The translations under genes and the position numbers were made by a program. Below the pieces are notes generated by a model. The model was not told the DNA's origin. It was given only the letters and a program-made list of their open reading frames with translations, and ran no database searches. A stretch of 64,000 nucleotides of DNA from Apoda limacodes (taxonomy: Eukaryota; Arthropoda; Insecta; Lepidoptera; Limacodidae), in contig OX291550.1 of assembly GCA_946406115.1 (NCBI GenBank), positions 5,260,803-5,324,802 on the forward strand, read 5' to 3'. Each line of letters starts with the position of its first letter. Position 1 is the stretch's first letter. Shown here piece after piece: positions 31,205-41,270 of this stretch.

Positions 31205-31535
31205 GAGCGTTCGTTTTGCAATAAAGAGTTCCCATGTTTGATACTTTTCACACTTTTGATAACGCCGTTTTGCCACCGACACCTATCGTTCGTGTAGCTT
31301 TAAATGAAACCTAACCAACAAAATTATCGGTTCAAAACGAACAGATGATGTACACACACTACGATAATAACACATACACTAACAATTAACCACCAATTAA
31401 CAACAAAACTCCGGTCCAGTCCGGTTCATTTTTCGGTGGCAATGTCATAAACAAACGCTTGAAAAAAATTTGTTACAGATGATACTTAAATTTTAATAGT
31501 TTTGATACCAATGTTAAAGAGAGAACAAAAGTAAT
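31205..31535 (+). mobile_element. GCGTTCGTTTTG repeat (copy 2)
   Basis: A partner of 23627-24045, starting GAGCGTTCGTTTTGCAATAA. It shares AGAGTTCCCATGTTTGATAC, CACCGACACCTATCGTTCGT and TTCGGTGGCAATGTC. It lies head-on to RpS24, with its first base 120 bp upstream of the start codon. Confidence 0.75.
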
Positions 31536-31580
31536 GAAAATTATGATTGAGTGATTATGATTGAGGGTATCGACATGCAA

Positions 31581-31678
31581 CACATCAAACAATGGCGAAA
31601 AAGTTTCTTTGCCGAGCTGAATTGTCACGGTTGGCTGGTTGTAAAAAAAAAGGAGAATCAATGTTATTGTTTGATGTG
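31581..31678. repeat. 13-bp inverted repeat around a 72-bp loop
   Basis: CACATCAAACAAT (31581-31593) is exactly inverted as ATTGTTTGATGTG (31666-31678). Confidence 0.6.
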
Positions 31679-31689
31679 AGTCATGTTCA

Positions 31690-32095
31690 ATCAATGAAAT
31701 GAAACTTTATTCAAATAGGTTTCTAAGAACACTTTTGAATCGTCAATACAATGTATACAATATTAATTTCTGCCAAAAAGAGCTGGCAAGAAGTTCTATT
31801 TAAAGTAATAATACAATACTTTGATAATTAGCTAAAGAGTATACAATATGTACCGAAAAACTTATTAGGTAATAAAAATAAGTTAGTAAGCTACTATAAA
31901 CAAAGTCAAACATGTCAATTATAATTATTTTGTTTTTATGTAGCATAGGTCGCGCACCACGTGAAGCGTCAAATATCGTCAATCGAGTGAAGGAATACAG
32001 ATATTTAAGAGTACAATTGGCATTAGCGCCATCATAATTATATTTTTGCACAATCATATGTACATACATACTTACATATACTTAAAACAATCCAT
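31690..32095 (-). mobile_element. Jockey-like LINE 3' tail (- strand)
   Basis: The plus text AAACTTTATTCAAATAGG and CACTTTTGAATCGTC is the reverse complement of a lepidopteran LINE tail (GACGATTCAAAAGTG ... TTTGAATAAAG). A similar end occurs at about 63795. The 5' limit is uncertain. Confidence 0.6.
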
Positions 32096-32104
32096 ACTAT
32101 CCAT

Positions 32105-32320
32105 GAATATAATATAATAATAAATATTATAAATGCGAAAGTAAATCCGTCTGTTACCTCTTCATGCTGAAGCCACTGTACCGATCAAGATGAAATTTGG
32201 CATGCAGATAGTTTGAGTCCCGGAAAAGGACATAAGCTACTTGAAAACGTTAATTATTATCCGTTCGTTTTTTTTCCCCATAATTGAGGTGTTGCCGTTG
32301 AAATCCTAGACCGATGACCG
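32105..32320 (-). repeat. RTE-like tail (- strand)
   Basis: ATTATAAATGCGAAAGTAAA, AAGATGAAATTTGGCATGCA and GTTTGAGTCCCGGAAAAGGA are the reverse complement of the tail seen at 59000-59345. Confidence 0.65.
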
Positions 32321-32470
32321 AATACTAAGAATACAAAGAAGTTTACAAGAGCAGACCAGTCTCTACAGCGGCACCCGTTCACAAGTATGACACATGATTC
32401 AGCCATCGCTTCGCTCAACCATGTTTTAGGGAACGTAACGACCCGACGCACATGCCACCACTGCAGAGAC
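32321..32470 (+). repeat. 150-bp interspersed repeat (copy 1)
   Basis: Starts AATACTAAGAATACAAAGAA and contains CAGCCATCGCTTCGCTCAAC and GGAACGTAACGACCCGAC. About 90% identical by eye to 45398-45548 in the same orientation. Family unknown. Confidence 0.75.
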
Positions 32471-33148
32471 GTGTGACGTTAATAGTAAAAATATATTATT
32501 CAAATATTATTATAAAAAATCATCACAATATACGTTTTTTATGCTTTGATCTACTGCGTTAACTAAAATATCAAGTAACAATTACGCACACGATCGTCTT
32601 GGGATAAAAAGTTCAAATGTTTTATACAAAGATAAAGTAGAAACCGAAATGCATCACAATAAGTTGCACAATGTACCTGTACACAGTATTGCTCATTCTT
32701 ATCCTATTTTTACGTGAATTAAAAAGAGATAGGAATTCATGTTCTGCGAACGCCTTGAATTAGTGGGTGCCAGGAGCAATGTTTGTTTACCATCCTATTG
32801 GCTATCAAGGTGTCTTTTTGATTTGCGTGTGGAGTCGAGCTACGTCCGTGACAACGCTATGAGACAAGGCTGCGGTATAGGCTAGAGCGCAAAAATACGC
32901 CGTTTTTGTGCAAATTTTGTGGCTAAACTATTGCATCTAAAGGATTGAAAAAAATATATGTTATGCAACTAGCTTTTGTCTAGTGCATTACCTTAGTGAA
33001 TGATTTTCATTTATTGTATTTGATGCAATAAAAAATCTGGAAGTGACCATTGTTTCAACACTTGTGCAAATTTTTAAAGCGTGTTTTGCATTTGTTTGTA
33101 ATGACAGTAGGTTAACAACGTTAGAATTACAGTAATTAGTTTTCTGGC
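32471..33148. other. Intergenic, no recognised feature
   Basis: No gene or repeat could be supported. Confidence 0.4.
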
Positions 33149-33480
33149 CTATATCGCCCTCTTAAGGCACGCATAGATACGAGTGTGGCCGCCGTGATAT
33201 ACACGCAACCACAATATCGACAGGTCCCTGTATTCAAGGCTATGAATGCGGTGACAGCAGATATCCTCCCAGACAAACATACATAAACCAGCAAGACTCA
33301 CAAAATTGTGCTCGAGTTTGTAACCGCGATAATGAAGGCATGATGTATCGGCTGGGCAGGATATCTGCGTCTCCGTTAGGAAAAGAATGGTCGGTTGCGC
33401 AGTCTCCAGAAAGAGGTGGACTGCGTTAAGATTTGCGTAAATAACCCTAACGTTACAAAAGTCCACTTTAAATGTGGATG
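33149..33480 (-). pseudogene. LINE endonuclease N-terminal fragment
   Basis: The - strand frame from 33466 reads VRVIYANLNAVHLFLETAQP, then ILFLTETQISCPADTS and YRGYKLEHNFVSLAG. This is the first third of an APE-type endonuclease (N-x-N near the start, then LTETQ with the catalytic-type E) from a CR1-like LINE. The rest of the ORF2 is absent, so it is a truncated relic. It is not collinear with the RT piece at 44240. Confidence 0.75.
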
Positions 33481-33911
33481 GAGGGGCCGCTTAAAAAACT
33501 CTTTTCCTTTTACTTATTTTACCCATTTTTTTAAAAAGTTACTGAGACTAAAGATGAGGGTTCACTGCATAGACAGAGAACAAATGGTGCGGTACTAGAA
33601 CTGCCGAAGCACTGCACAGATAATATGGCGGTTCAGCCTCCCAGGGCGGAGATTAAGTTTTCCCTGGTTTCGGGAACCCATTCAACCTGCGGTCAGCCGT
33701 TTTATCAGAACTCTCTGACCGCCGTACCAGCACGCCGTGTCTACGCCGAGCAATGACAGCAACGAGCACCGCCGGTCCTCCACTGTACGCGAAGCGAATC
33801 CTCAAAGAGCTCTGGCAACCTTACTCACCGCCAGGTACACAACACTACTTAATGTTAGCGTTATTATGGCCGCGGTTTTCTGTAAGGTGGAGGTACTCGC
33901 AATGGCCCGCT
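33481..33911 (+). other. Unassigned GC-richer segment before Copia copy A
   Basis: This segment is more GC-rich than its surroundings and stays open in the frame of the downstream Copia pol, adding 58 residues from 33737 (MSTPSNDSNEHRRSS...). Those residues do not look like Copia. Homology to the gag sequence of copy B starts only at CTGTACTTTTAGC, about 33912, which I take as the true edge of the Copia sequence. Confidence 0.5.
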
Positions 33912-36900
33912 CTGTACTTTTAGCTAAGAAAAAGCAACAGTCTTCTTCAGTCTACAAAGTTCGATGTTTTAAGTGCGGGAAAAAGGGTCACAAGAAACCA
34001 GATTGCCCTACGCTACAGAATAAAGAAGTCGCTTCTACATCAAAAAGTAAAGATAAATGCTTGCATACTTTATTCGGTATTAGCGATAGTGATGTGTTTA
34101 ATTCTTGTGATTGGTATATCGATAGCGGAGCATCGACACACATGTCTTTTAAAAAGGAATGGCTGAAGGAATTTAATAATTTTCAAAGTAACGCTAATGT
34201 ATGCTGTGCGAATAATGAGAAAATGTCAAGTTGTGGTAATGGTAATGTTTCGGTAAGTTTGAATGAGAACTTTTATAAAATTAAAAATGTTACGTATGTA
34301 CCTGACTTGCGTGCTAATCTTTTGTCTGTGTCAAGGTTAGTAGAGAAAGGTTTGTGTGTGATATTTCGCTCAAATGGTTGCGAAATATACGAGGAGTCAA
34401 ATTGTCATATTTCATTGACAAGTCAGCCTATAGCTACAGCTAGTAGAGTATCAGGTATCTATAAATTGGATAATTGTGTTCCAGTGTTAGATGGTGCTTT
34501 GGCTGCAGTTCAGGCAAATAGTAATACGACGATATGGCATCGGCGTCTTGGACATGTTAATTTTCGAGATCTGCGGTTTGTACCAGGCATTCAACTAGAT
34601 AATGTCAGTCATAAGGTGGAGCCATGTATTCCATGCATCCAGGGTAAGCAACATCGTTTGCCTTTTCCTAAGAATGGTGATAGTCGGGCGGCATGTAAGT
34701 TAGACTTGGTTCATTCTGATCTTTGTGGACCAATGTCAGAAGTATCTTATGGCGGGGCAAAATACATGCTTATAATAGTTGATGATTGTACTAGAAAGAT
34801 TTTTGCTTTCTTCTTAAAGTCAAAATCAGAGGTCCTTGAAAATTTTAAACGTTTTGTCGCGGAAGTTGAAACTGAAACGGGGTTGTCACTAAAGACTTTA
34901 AGGTCTGACAATGGGACTGAATATGTCAATTGGAATTTTACTGAATTTCTTAAAAGTAAAGGTATTAAACATCAGTTAACGGTTCCCTATACTCCCGAGC
35001 AAAACGGAGTAGCAGAGAGAACTATTAGAACTATTTCTGAAATGGCTAGAACAATGCTGCTAGATTCAGGTTTGTCTAAAAAGTTTTGGGCTGAAGCTTG
35101 CAATACGGCTGCGTACATCAAAAATAATCTGCCTCATAGTGGGAATCATCACAAAATTCCAGAATCGCTATGGTCAGGTAAAGAGTTTGATGCTAGTAAT
35201 TTTAGGATTTTTGGTTCTTTAGCTTATGTCCATATTCCAAAAATGTGTCGCCGGAAATGGGATGCTAAAAGTAAAAAATGTATTTTTCTGGGCTATTGTT
35301 CAGAAACAAAAGGATATCGTTTTGCAGATCCTGATAATCCAAATAAGATTGTCCGGGCAAGGGATGTAACTTTCCTTGAAAATGTAAGTGACAATAGTAT
35401 CTGCAATCAGGACTCTGTGACTGAGGACTCTATACAAGAGCAATATCCTGACTTGCTGGAAAATCAACACCAAACACAGTGTGTGTCTGCAGAGCAACAA
35501 GCTGTTACGGATTCATCCTGTGAATTATCAGAGCTAATTCCATGTTGTGGTACTGGTGACAAGACTTCTGAAATTGAGTGTATTGACTCAAACAAGACAG
35601 AGGTACAGTCAGACCATAGTAACACAGTACAGCAGGAAAGCACTGTTGGTATTTTGGAATCTGGGAATTTAGAGATACAATCAGACTGTAGTTGCTTGGA
35701 TCAAACTGGACCTACTGTTAGTATACAGAACCCTGACGAGACCGTGTGCATGGATAATACTCAGATAAATGCGGAGAGAAGATATCCAATGCGGAATAAA
35801 GTAAGAAATGAAGATCCAGATTTTGTGTACTATTACGCAAACTTGGAACAAGAACCTATTACATACATAGAGGCTATGAACCGAGATGACAAGGTAGATT
35901 GGTTAGATGCTATTTCTAAGGAACTAGAATCTATGCAGAAAAACAGCGTATGGGAGCTTGTAGACAGGCCTCCAGAAGCGAAGGTTGTTGGAAACAAATG
36001 GGTTTTCAAATACAAATGTGATGCTGATGGAAACATAAAACACAAAGCGAGGCTTGTCGCTAAGGGTTTCTCTCAGACTTACGGAGTAGATTATTATGAA
36101 ACCTTTTCTCCTGTAGTCCGAAGATCTACTATAAGATTGCTTTTATCCTTGGCTGCAAACTTAAATTTAAGCATAGATCACTTAGACGTAAATACAGCCT
36201 TTTTAAATGGTGACTTAAATGAAAAAGTTTTTATGCAACTGCCAGAAGGTTATCAGTCGAAAGATTCTAAAAGTAAAGTTTGTTTGTTAAGAAAAGCTAT
36301 ATACGGGTTAAAACAAGCTTCAAGAAGTTGGAACGAGAAAGTTAATAATTATTTGTTGACATTAGGATTTCAAAGACTAGAAGTTGATAATTGTGTTTAT
36401 ACTAAAAGGAAACCAGATTATTTAATTATAATAGCTTTATATGTTGATGATTTCTTTGTTTTTCATAATAGTACTAAAGAAAAGGACATTTTGTTGCAAA
36501 ATTTACAAAAAGTTTTTGAATTAAAAGATCTAGGAAAAGCAAAGCAATGTTTGGGTATGAGACTGCGAAAGGATGCGAAGGGATCAATTTTATTAGATCA
36601 ATGTAAATACATTGAAGCTATCCTTGAAAAGTTTGGTCTTGGCGATTGCAAGGGTGTGTATACACCAATGGAATTCAAATTACAGTCTGAACTCGATAGT
36701 GAGATAAGTGAGTGCACTGATCATCCATATCAGTCTCTGATAGGTGCTTTGAATTATTTAGCAACAAATACGCGTCCTGACATTTCTAATGCAGTGAGTA
36801 TATTAGGACAATATAACAACTGTTATAAAGAAGTTCACTGGAAGTCAGCCAAGCGTGTTCTTCGTTATCTAAAATTAACTAAAGACCGGTGTTTAAAATT

Positions 36901-37390
36901 CACCAAAAGCGGCTTTGAAATTAATGGTTTTGTGGACGCTGATTGGGCCGGAGATGTCAAAGACAGAAAATCTTTTACAGGTTTTTTGTTTAAGGTTGGC
37001 GAATGTTTAGTTTCTTGGGAATGTCGGAAACAACGATGTGTTGCGCTTTCATCAACAGAAGCAGAATATGTAGCGTTGTCCGAGGCGTGCAAAGAGGCGA
37101 TTCATTTGCAAAATCTTATATCTGATTTGCTGGATCAATCTATTAGTAAGGTCACAATATACACAGATAACCAAAGTGCTATTAACCTTGCTTTAAATCC
37201 AGTTTATCACAGACGAACGAAGCACATAGATGTTAAGGTACATTTTGTTAGAGGGTGTGTGCAAGATAAGTCCATTGATGTTTGTTATATGTGTACAGAG
37301 GATATGCCTGCTGATGTACTGACAAAGCCACTGAGCCGAGTTAAGCATGAGAGGTGTATGGCAAAGTTTGGTATGGTAGATTTAATTTGA
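33737..37390 (+). CDS. Copia pol polyprotein, intact frame (copy A)
   Basis: Encodes the enzymes a Copia LTR retrotransposon uses for particle maturation, reverse transcription and integration. In order: zinc knuckle CFKCGKKGHKKPDC (about residues 75-88), aspartic protease core DSGASTHM (about 128), HHCC-type pre-integrase HRRLGH...CIPC, DDE integrase (DLVHSDLCGP, RSDNGTEYVN, PEQNGVAERT), Copia-type reverse transcriptase (KARLVAKGFSQTYGVDYYET, DVNTAFLNGDL, catalytic YVDD) and RNase H (DADWAGD, SSTEAEYVAL, DNQSAI). The open frame of 1217 codons includes about 58 non-Copia residues at the N terminus (see 33481). No premature stop is seen. Whether it is expressed is doubtful because the 5' LTR promoter and gag are missing. 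Confidence 0.93.
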   Translation: MSTPSNDSNEHRRSSTVREANPQRALATLLTARYTTLLNVSVIMAAVFCKVEVLAMARSVLLAKKKQQSSSVYKVRCFKCGKKGHKKPDCPTLQNKEVASTSKSKDKCLHTLFGISDSDVFNSCDWYIDSGASTHMSFKKEWLKEFNNFQSNANVCCANNEKMSSCGNGNVSVSLNENFYKIKNVTYVPDLRANLLSVSRLVEKGLCVIFRSNGCEIYEESNCHISLTSQPIATASRVSGIYKLDNCVPVLDGALAAVQANSNTTIWHRRLGHVNFRDLRFVPGIQLDNVSHKVEPCIPCIQGKQHRLPFPKNGDSRAACKLDLVHSDLCGPMSEVSYGGAKYMLIIVDDCTRKIFAFFLKSKSEVLENFKRFVAEVETETGLSLKTLRSDNGTEYVNWNFTEFLKSKGIKHQLTVPYTPEQNGVAERTIRTISEMARTMLLDSGLSKKFWAEACNTAAYIKNNLPHSGNHHKIPESLWSGKEFDASNFRIFGSLAYVHIPKMCRRKWDAKSKKCIFLGYCSETKGYRFADPDNPNKIVRARDVTFLENVSDNSICNQDSVTEDSIQEQYPDLLENQHQTQCVSAEQQAVTDSSCELSELIPCCGTGDKTSEIECIDSNKTEVQSDHSNTVQQESTVGILESGNLEIQSDCSCLDQTGPTVSIQNPDETVCMDNTQINAERRYPMRNKVRNEDPDFVYYYANLEQEPITYIEAMNRDDKVDWLDAISKELESMQKNSVWELVDRPPEAKVVGNKWVFKYKCDADGNIKHKARLVAKGFSQTYGVDYYETFSPVVRRSTIRLLLSLAANLNLSIDHLDVNTAFLNGDLNEKVFMQLPEGYQSKDSKSKVCLLRKAIYGLKQASRSWNEKVNNYLLTLGFQRLEVDNCVYTKRKPDYLIIIALYVDDFFVFHNSTKEKDILLQNLQKVFELKDLGKAKQCLGMRLRKDAKGSILLDQCKYIEAILEKFGLGDCKGVYTPMEFKLQSELDSEISECTDHPYQSLIGALNYLATNTRPDISNAVSILGQYNNCYKEVHWKSAKRVLRYLKLTKDRCLKFTKSGFEINGFVDADWAGDVKDRKSFTGFLFKVGECLVSWECRKQRCVALSSTEAEYVALSEACKEAIHLQNLISDLLDQSISKVTIYTDNQSAINLALNPVYHRRTKHIDVKVHFVRGCVQDKSIDVCYMCTEDMPADVLTKPLSRVKHERCMAKFGMVDLI

Positions 37391-37540
37391 GGGGACGTGT
37401 TAATGTAAACCTTTTTCTATTATGTCATTCTTCCAAATTTAAATCTCTGTACAATTGACTTTCTATATTATGAAAATATACTCTTAGTTGTCAAACCAAA
37501 CTGCGTACATTTATTTTTATATATTTATCAATAATTAATA
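33912..37540 (+). mobile_element. Copia element copy A, 5'-truncated
   Basis: Begins within the last codons of gag (LLAK...), runs through an intact pol, a purine tract GAGGGGACG, and one LTR (37398-37540). The 5' LTR and nearly all of gag are missing. At 37541 it meets the oppositely oriented copy B through an AATTAATATATTAATT palindrome made from the two element ends. Confidence 0.9.
37398..37540 (+). repeat. Copia LTR, 143 bp (copy A, 3' side)
   Basis: Starts TGTTAATGTAAACC right after the purine tract and ends TCAATAATTAATA. The ends TGTTAAT/ATTAATA form an almost perfect short inverted repeat; the terminal CA expected by family rule is TA. It is matched by 44095-44236. Confidence 0.75.
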
Positions 37541-37542
37541 TA

Positions 37543-38151
37543 TTAATTATTCTTAGCTAAAAGTACAGTATCCGTTTCATTTGAAAAACTACTTCTATGC
37601 GAATCTTCTTGTAAGAGCTTGATGCGAACATTTTCCGAAGTCAGTTTCATCCCTGAGTGCTCAAGTGCCATTCGCATGGGCTTATATTCTTCTGGCAAAC
37701 CCCTCAAAAGAACAACTGCAACTAGGTCGTCATCAATGCCTTTGTCTATGTCCTTAAGCTTCTGAGCATGACTCATCACGGCAGAAATGTAATCATGCAT
37801 CGACCCGTGTTTTACCAACTTTTCATCCAGCAACGCATCCATAAGCGCAATTCTCCTATTGATCCCCTTGTCCTCAAAAACTACTGCAAGCGCATCCCAA
37901 GCCTCCTTTGCCGTATTAGCATCCCGAAGATATGGGTAAACATGCGGTTCTACATGCAAACAAATGAGAGCCAAAGCTTCCTCATCACGATCTTTGAGTA
38001 CAGAATCTTTTGGAGTACTTACTGTAAAGTTGTACAACTTTTCACGTAGCAGCACCATTTTCATAGCAAACTTCCATGAACTATAATCTTCCATGCCATA
38101 AAGCTTATTTATAGTAGCCAAGCCCTTATTTTTCGTGATCTGGGCCATCAT
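37543..38151 (-). CDS. Copia gag, 202 residues (copy B)
   Basis: A capsid-like protein of the Copia element (UBN2/Retrotran_gag_2 type). It starts MMAQITKNKGLATINKLYGM, then YSSWKFAMKMVLLREKLYNF. The core has AKEAWDALAVVFEDKG, MDALLDEKLVKHGSMHDYIS and VVLLRGLPEEYKPM, all hallmarks of Copia gag. It ends FSNETDTVLLAKNN, where copy A continues into the zinc knuckle, so its C terminus is cut by the rearrangement and gag is disconnected from pol. The start codon overlaps the primer-site-like sequence, as can happen in short-leader Copia elements. It is the only full gag in the cluster. Confidence 0.88.
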   Translation of the reverse strand: MMAQITKNKGLATINKLYGMEDYSSWKFAMKMVLLREKLYNFTVSTPKDSVLKDRDEEALALICLHVEPHVYPYLRDANTAKEAWDALAVVFEDKGINRRIALMDALLDEKLVKHGSMHDYISAVMSHAQKLKDIDKGIDDDLVAVVLLRGLPEEYKPMRMALEHSGMKLTSENVRIKLLQEDSHRSSFSNETDTVLLAKNN

Positions 38152-38157
38152 AACCTA

Positions 38158-39942
38158 TTAATTATTCTTAGCTAAAAGTACAGTATCCGTTTCATTTGAA
38201 AAACTACTTCTAATTTTATAAAAGTTCTCATTCAAACTTACCGAAACATTACCATTACCACAACTTGACATTTTCTCATTATTCGCACAGCATACATTAG
38301 CGTTACTTTGAAAATTATTAAAGTCCTTCAGCCATTCCTTTTTAAAAGACATGTGTGTCGATGCTCCGCTATCGATATACCAATCACAAGAATTAAACAT
38401 TAAATCTACCATGCCAAACTTTGCCACACACCTCTCATGCTTAACTCGGCTCAGTGGCTTTGTCAGTACATCAGCAGGCATATCCTCTGTACACATATAA
38501 CAAACATCAATGGACTTATCTTGCACACACCCTCTAACAAAATGTACCTTAACATCTATATGCTTCGTTCGTCTGTGATAAACTGGATTTAAAGCAAGGT
38601 TAATAGCACTTTGGTTATCTGTGTATATTGTGACCTTACTAACAGATTGATCCAGCAAATCAGATATAAGATTTTGCAAATGAATCGCCTCTTTGCACGC
38701 CTCGGACAACGCTACATATTCTGCTTCTGTTGATGAAAGCGCAACACATCGTTGTTTCCGACATTCCCAAGAAACTAAACATTCGCCAACCTTAAACAAA
38801 AAACCTGTAAAAGATTTTCTGTCTTTGACATCTCCGGCCCAATCAGCGTCCACAAAACCATTAATTTCAAAGCCGCTTTTGGTGAATTTTAAACACCGGT
38901 CTTTAGTTAATTTTAGATAACGAAGAACACGCTTGGCTGACTTCCAGTGAACTTCTTTATAACAGTTGTTATATTGTCCTAATATACTCACTGCATTAGA
39001 AATGTCAGGACGCGTATTTGTTGCTAAATAATTCAAAGCACCTATCAGAGACTGATATGGATGATCAGTGCACTCACTTATCTCACTATCGAGTTCAGAC
39101 TGTAATTTGAATTCCATTGGTGTATACACACCCTTGCAATCGCCAAGACCAAACTTTTCAAGGATAGCTTCAATGTATTTACATTGATCTAATAAAATTG
39201 ATCCCTTCGCATCCTTTCGCAGTCTCATACCCAAACATTGCTTTGCTTTTCCTAGATCTTTTAATTCAAAAACTTTTTGTAAATTTTGCAACAAAATGTC
39301 CTTTTCTTTAGTACTATTATGAAAAACAAAGAAATCATCAACATATAAAGCTATTATAATTAAATAATCTGGTTTCCTTTTAGTATAAACACAATTATCA
39401 ACTTCTAGTCTTTGAAATCCTAATGTCAACAAATAATTATTAACTTTCTCGTTCCAACTTCTTGAAGCTTGTTTTAACCCGTATATAGCTTTTCTTAACA
39501 AACAAACTTTACTTTTAGAATCTTTCGACTGATAACCTTCTGGCAGTTGCATAAAAACTTTTTCATTTAAGTCACCATTTAAAAAGGCTGTATTTACGTC
39601 TAAGTGATCTATGCTTAAATTTAAGTTTGCAGCCAAGGATAAAAGCAATCTTATAGTAGATCTTCGGACTACAGGAGAAAAGGTTTCATAATAATCTACT
39701 CCGTAAGTCTGAGAGAAACCCTTAGCGACAAGCCTCGCTTTGTGTTTTATGTTTCCATCAGCATCACATTTGTATTTGAAAACCCATTTGTTTCCAACAA
39801 CCTTCGCTTCTGGAGGCCTATCTACAAGCTCCCATACGCTGTTTTTCTGCATAGATTCTAGTTCCTTAGAAATAGCATCTAACCAATCTACCTTGTCATC
39901 TCGGTTCATAGCCTCTATGTATGTAATAGGTTCTTGTTCCAA
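38158..39942 (-). pseudogene. Copia RT-RNase H fused to protease and gag pieces
   Basis: An open frame of 594 codons, created by rearrangement. It starts at MEQEPITYIEAMNRDD just after the nonsense codon at 39952 and runs through the RT (YVDD) and RNase H to FGMVDLM, where normal copies stop. It then continues into FNSCDWYIDSGASTHM (protease, normally about 1,000 residues earlier), then RSSFSNETDTVLLAKNN (gag C terminus) and a stop. This domain order does not exist in functional Copia proteins. Confidence 0.88.
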
Positions 39943-39951
39943 GTTTGCGTA

Positions 39952-41231
39952 TTAGTACACAAAATCTGGATCTTCATTTCTTACTTTATTCCGCATTGGA
40001 TATCTTCTCTCCGCATTTATCTGAGTATTATCCATGCACACGGTCTCGTCAGGGTTCTGTATACTAACAGTAGGTCCAGTTTGATCCAAGCAACTACAGT
40101 CTGATTGTATCTCTAAATTCCCAGATTCCAAAATACCAACAGTGCTTTCCTGCTGTACTGTGTTACTATGGTCTGACTGTACCTCTGTCTTGTTTGAGTC
40201 AATACACTCAATTTCAGAAGTCTTGTCACCAGTACCACAACATGGAATTAGCTCTGATAATTCACAGGATGAATCCGTAACAGCTTGTTGCTCTGCAGAC
40301 ACACACTGTGTTTGGTGTTGATTTTCCAGCAAGTCAGGATATTGCTCTTGTATAGAGTCCTCAGTCACAGAGTCCTGATTGCAGATACTATTGTCACTTA
40401 CATTTTCAAGGAAAGTTACATCCCTTGCCCGGACAATCTTATTTGGATTATCAGGATCTGCAAAACGATATCCTTTTGTTTCTGAACAATAGCCCAGAAA
40501 AATACATTTTTTACTTTTAGCATCCCATTTCCGGCGACACATTTTTGGAATATGGACATAAGCTAAAGAACCAAAAATCCTAAAATTACTAGCATCAAAC
40601 TCTTTACCTGACCATAGCGATTCTGGAATTTTGTGATGATTCCCACTATGAGGCAGATTATTTTTGATGTACGCAGCCGTATTGCAAGCTTCAGCCCAAA
40701 ACTTTTTAGACAAACCTGAATCTAGCAGCATTGTTCTAGCCATTTCAGAAATAGTTCTAATAGTTCTCTCTGCTACTCCGTTTTGCTCGGGAGTATAGGG
40801 AACCGTTAACTGATGTTTAATACCTTTACTTTTAAGAAATTCAGTAAAATTCCAATTGACATATTCAGTCCCATTGTCAGACCTTAAAGTCTTTAGTGAC
40901 AACCCCGTTTCAGTTTCAACTTCCGCGACAAAACGTTTAAAATTTTCAAGGACCTCTGATTTTGACTTTAAGAAGAAAGCAAAAATCTTTCTAGTACAAT
41001 CATCAACTATTATAAGCATGTATTTTGCCCCGCCATAAGATACTTCTGACATTGGTCCACAAAGATCAGAATGAACCAAGTCTAACTTACATGCCGCCCG
41101 ACTATCACCATTCTTAGGAAAAGGCAAACGATGTTGCTTACCCTGGATGCATGGAATACATGGCTCCACCTTATGACTGACATTATCTAGTTGAATGCCT
41201 GGTACAAACCGCAGATCTCGAAGCCAAAGCA
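39952..41231 (-). pseudogene. Copia integrase half of copy B
   Basis: Integrase with its three acidic motifs (DLVHSDLCGP, RSDNGTEYVN, PEQNGVAERT) and the linker region up to DPDFVY. There a TAT-to-TAA change, compared with copies A and C, ends the frame. The upstream edge has an internal deletion: GGTGCTTTGG is joined directly to TCGAGATCTGCGG, losing about 65 bp present in copy A. The edge then meets copy C head to head at about 41232. Confidence 0.88.
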
Positions 41232-41270
41232 CCTATAGCTACAGCTAGTAGAGTATCAGGTATCTATAAA

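Larger units (their letters stand above)
37541..41231 (-). mobile_element. Copia element copy B, internally scrambled
   Basis: Reading the - strand from 41231, the order is: integrase, RT and RNase H (41231 to about 38402); then a protease segment that should come first (about 38400-38213); then a 50-nt gag C-terminal piece (about 38212-38165); then the terminal LTR bases and a primer-site-like GGTTATGATGGCCCAG; then a complete gag (38151-37543) ending in the same LTR bases. Each segment is nearly identical in sequence to copies A and C, so only the order has changed. A TAA at 39952-39954 breaks pol. Junctions show short shared bases (for example TTTAAT at 38400). Confidence 0.9.

Noticed and set aside
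33737..33911. First 58 residues of the long Copia frame as part of Copia
   Set aside because: Comparison with copy B gag shows shared sequence starting only at about 33912; the upstream codons are accidental read-through.
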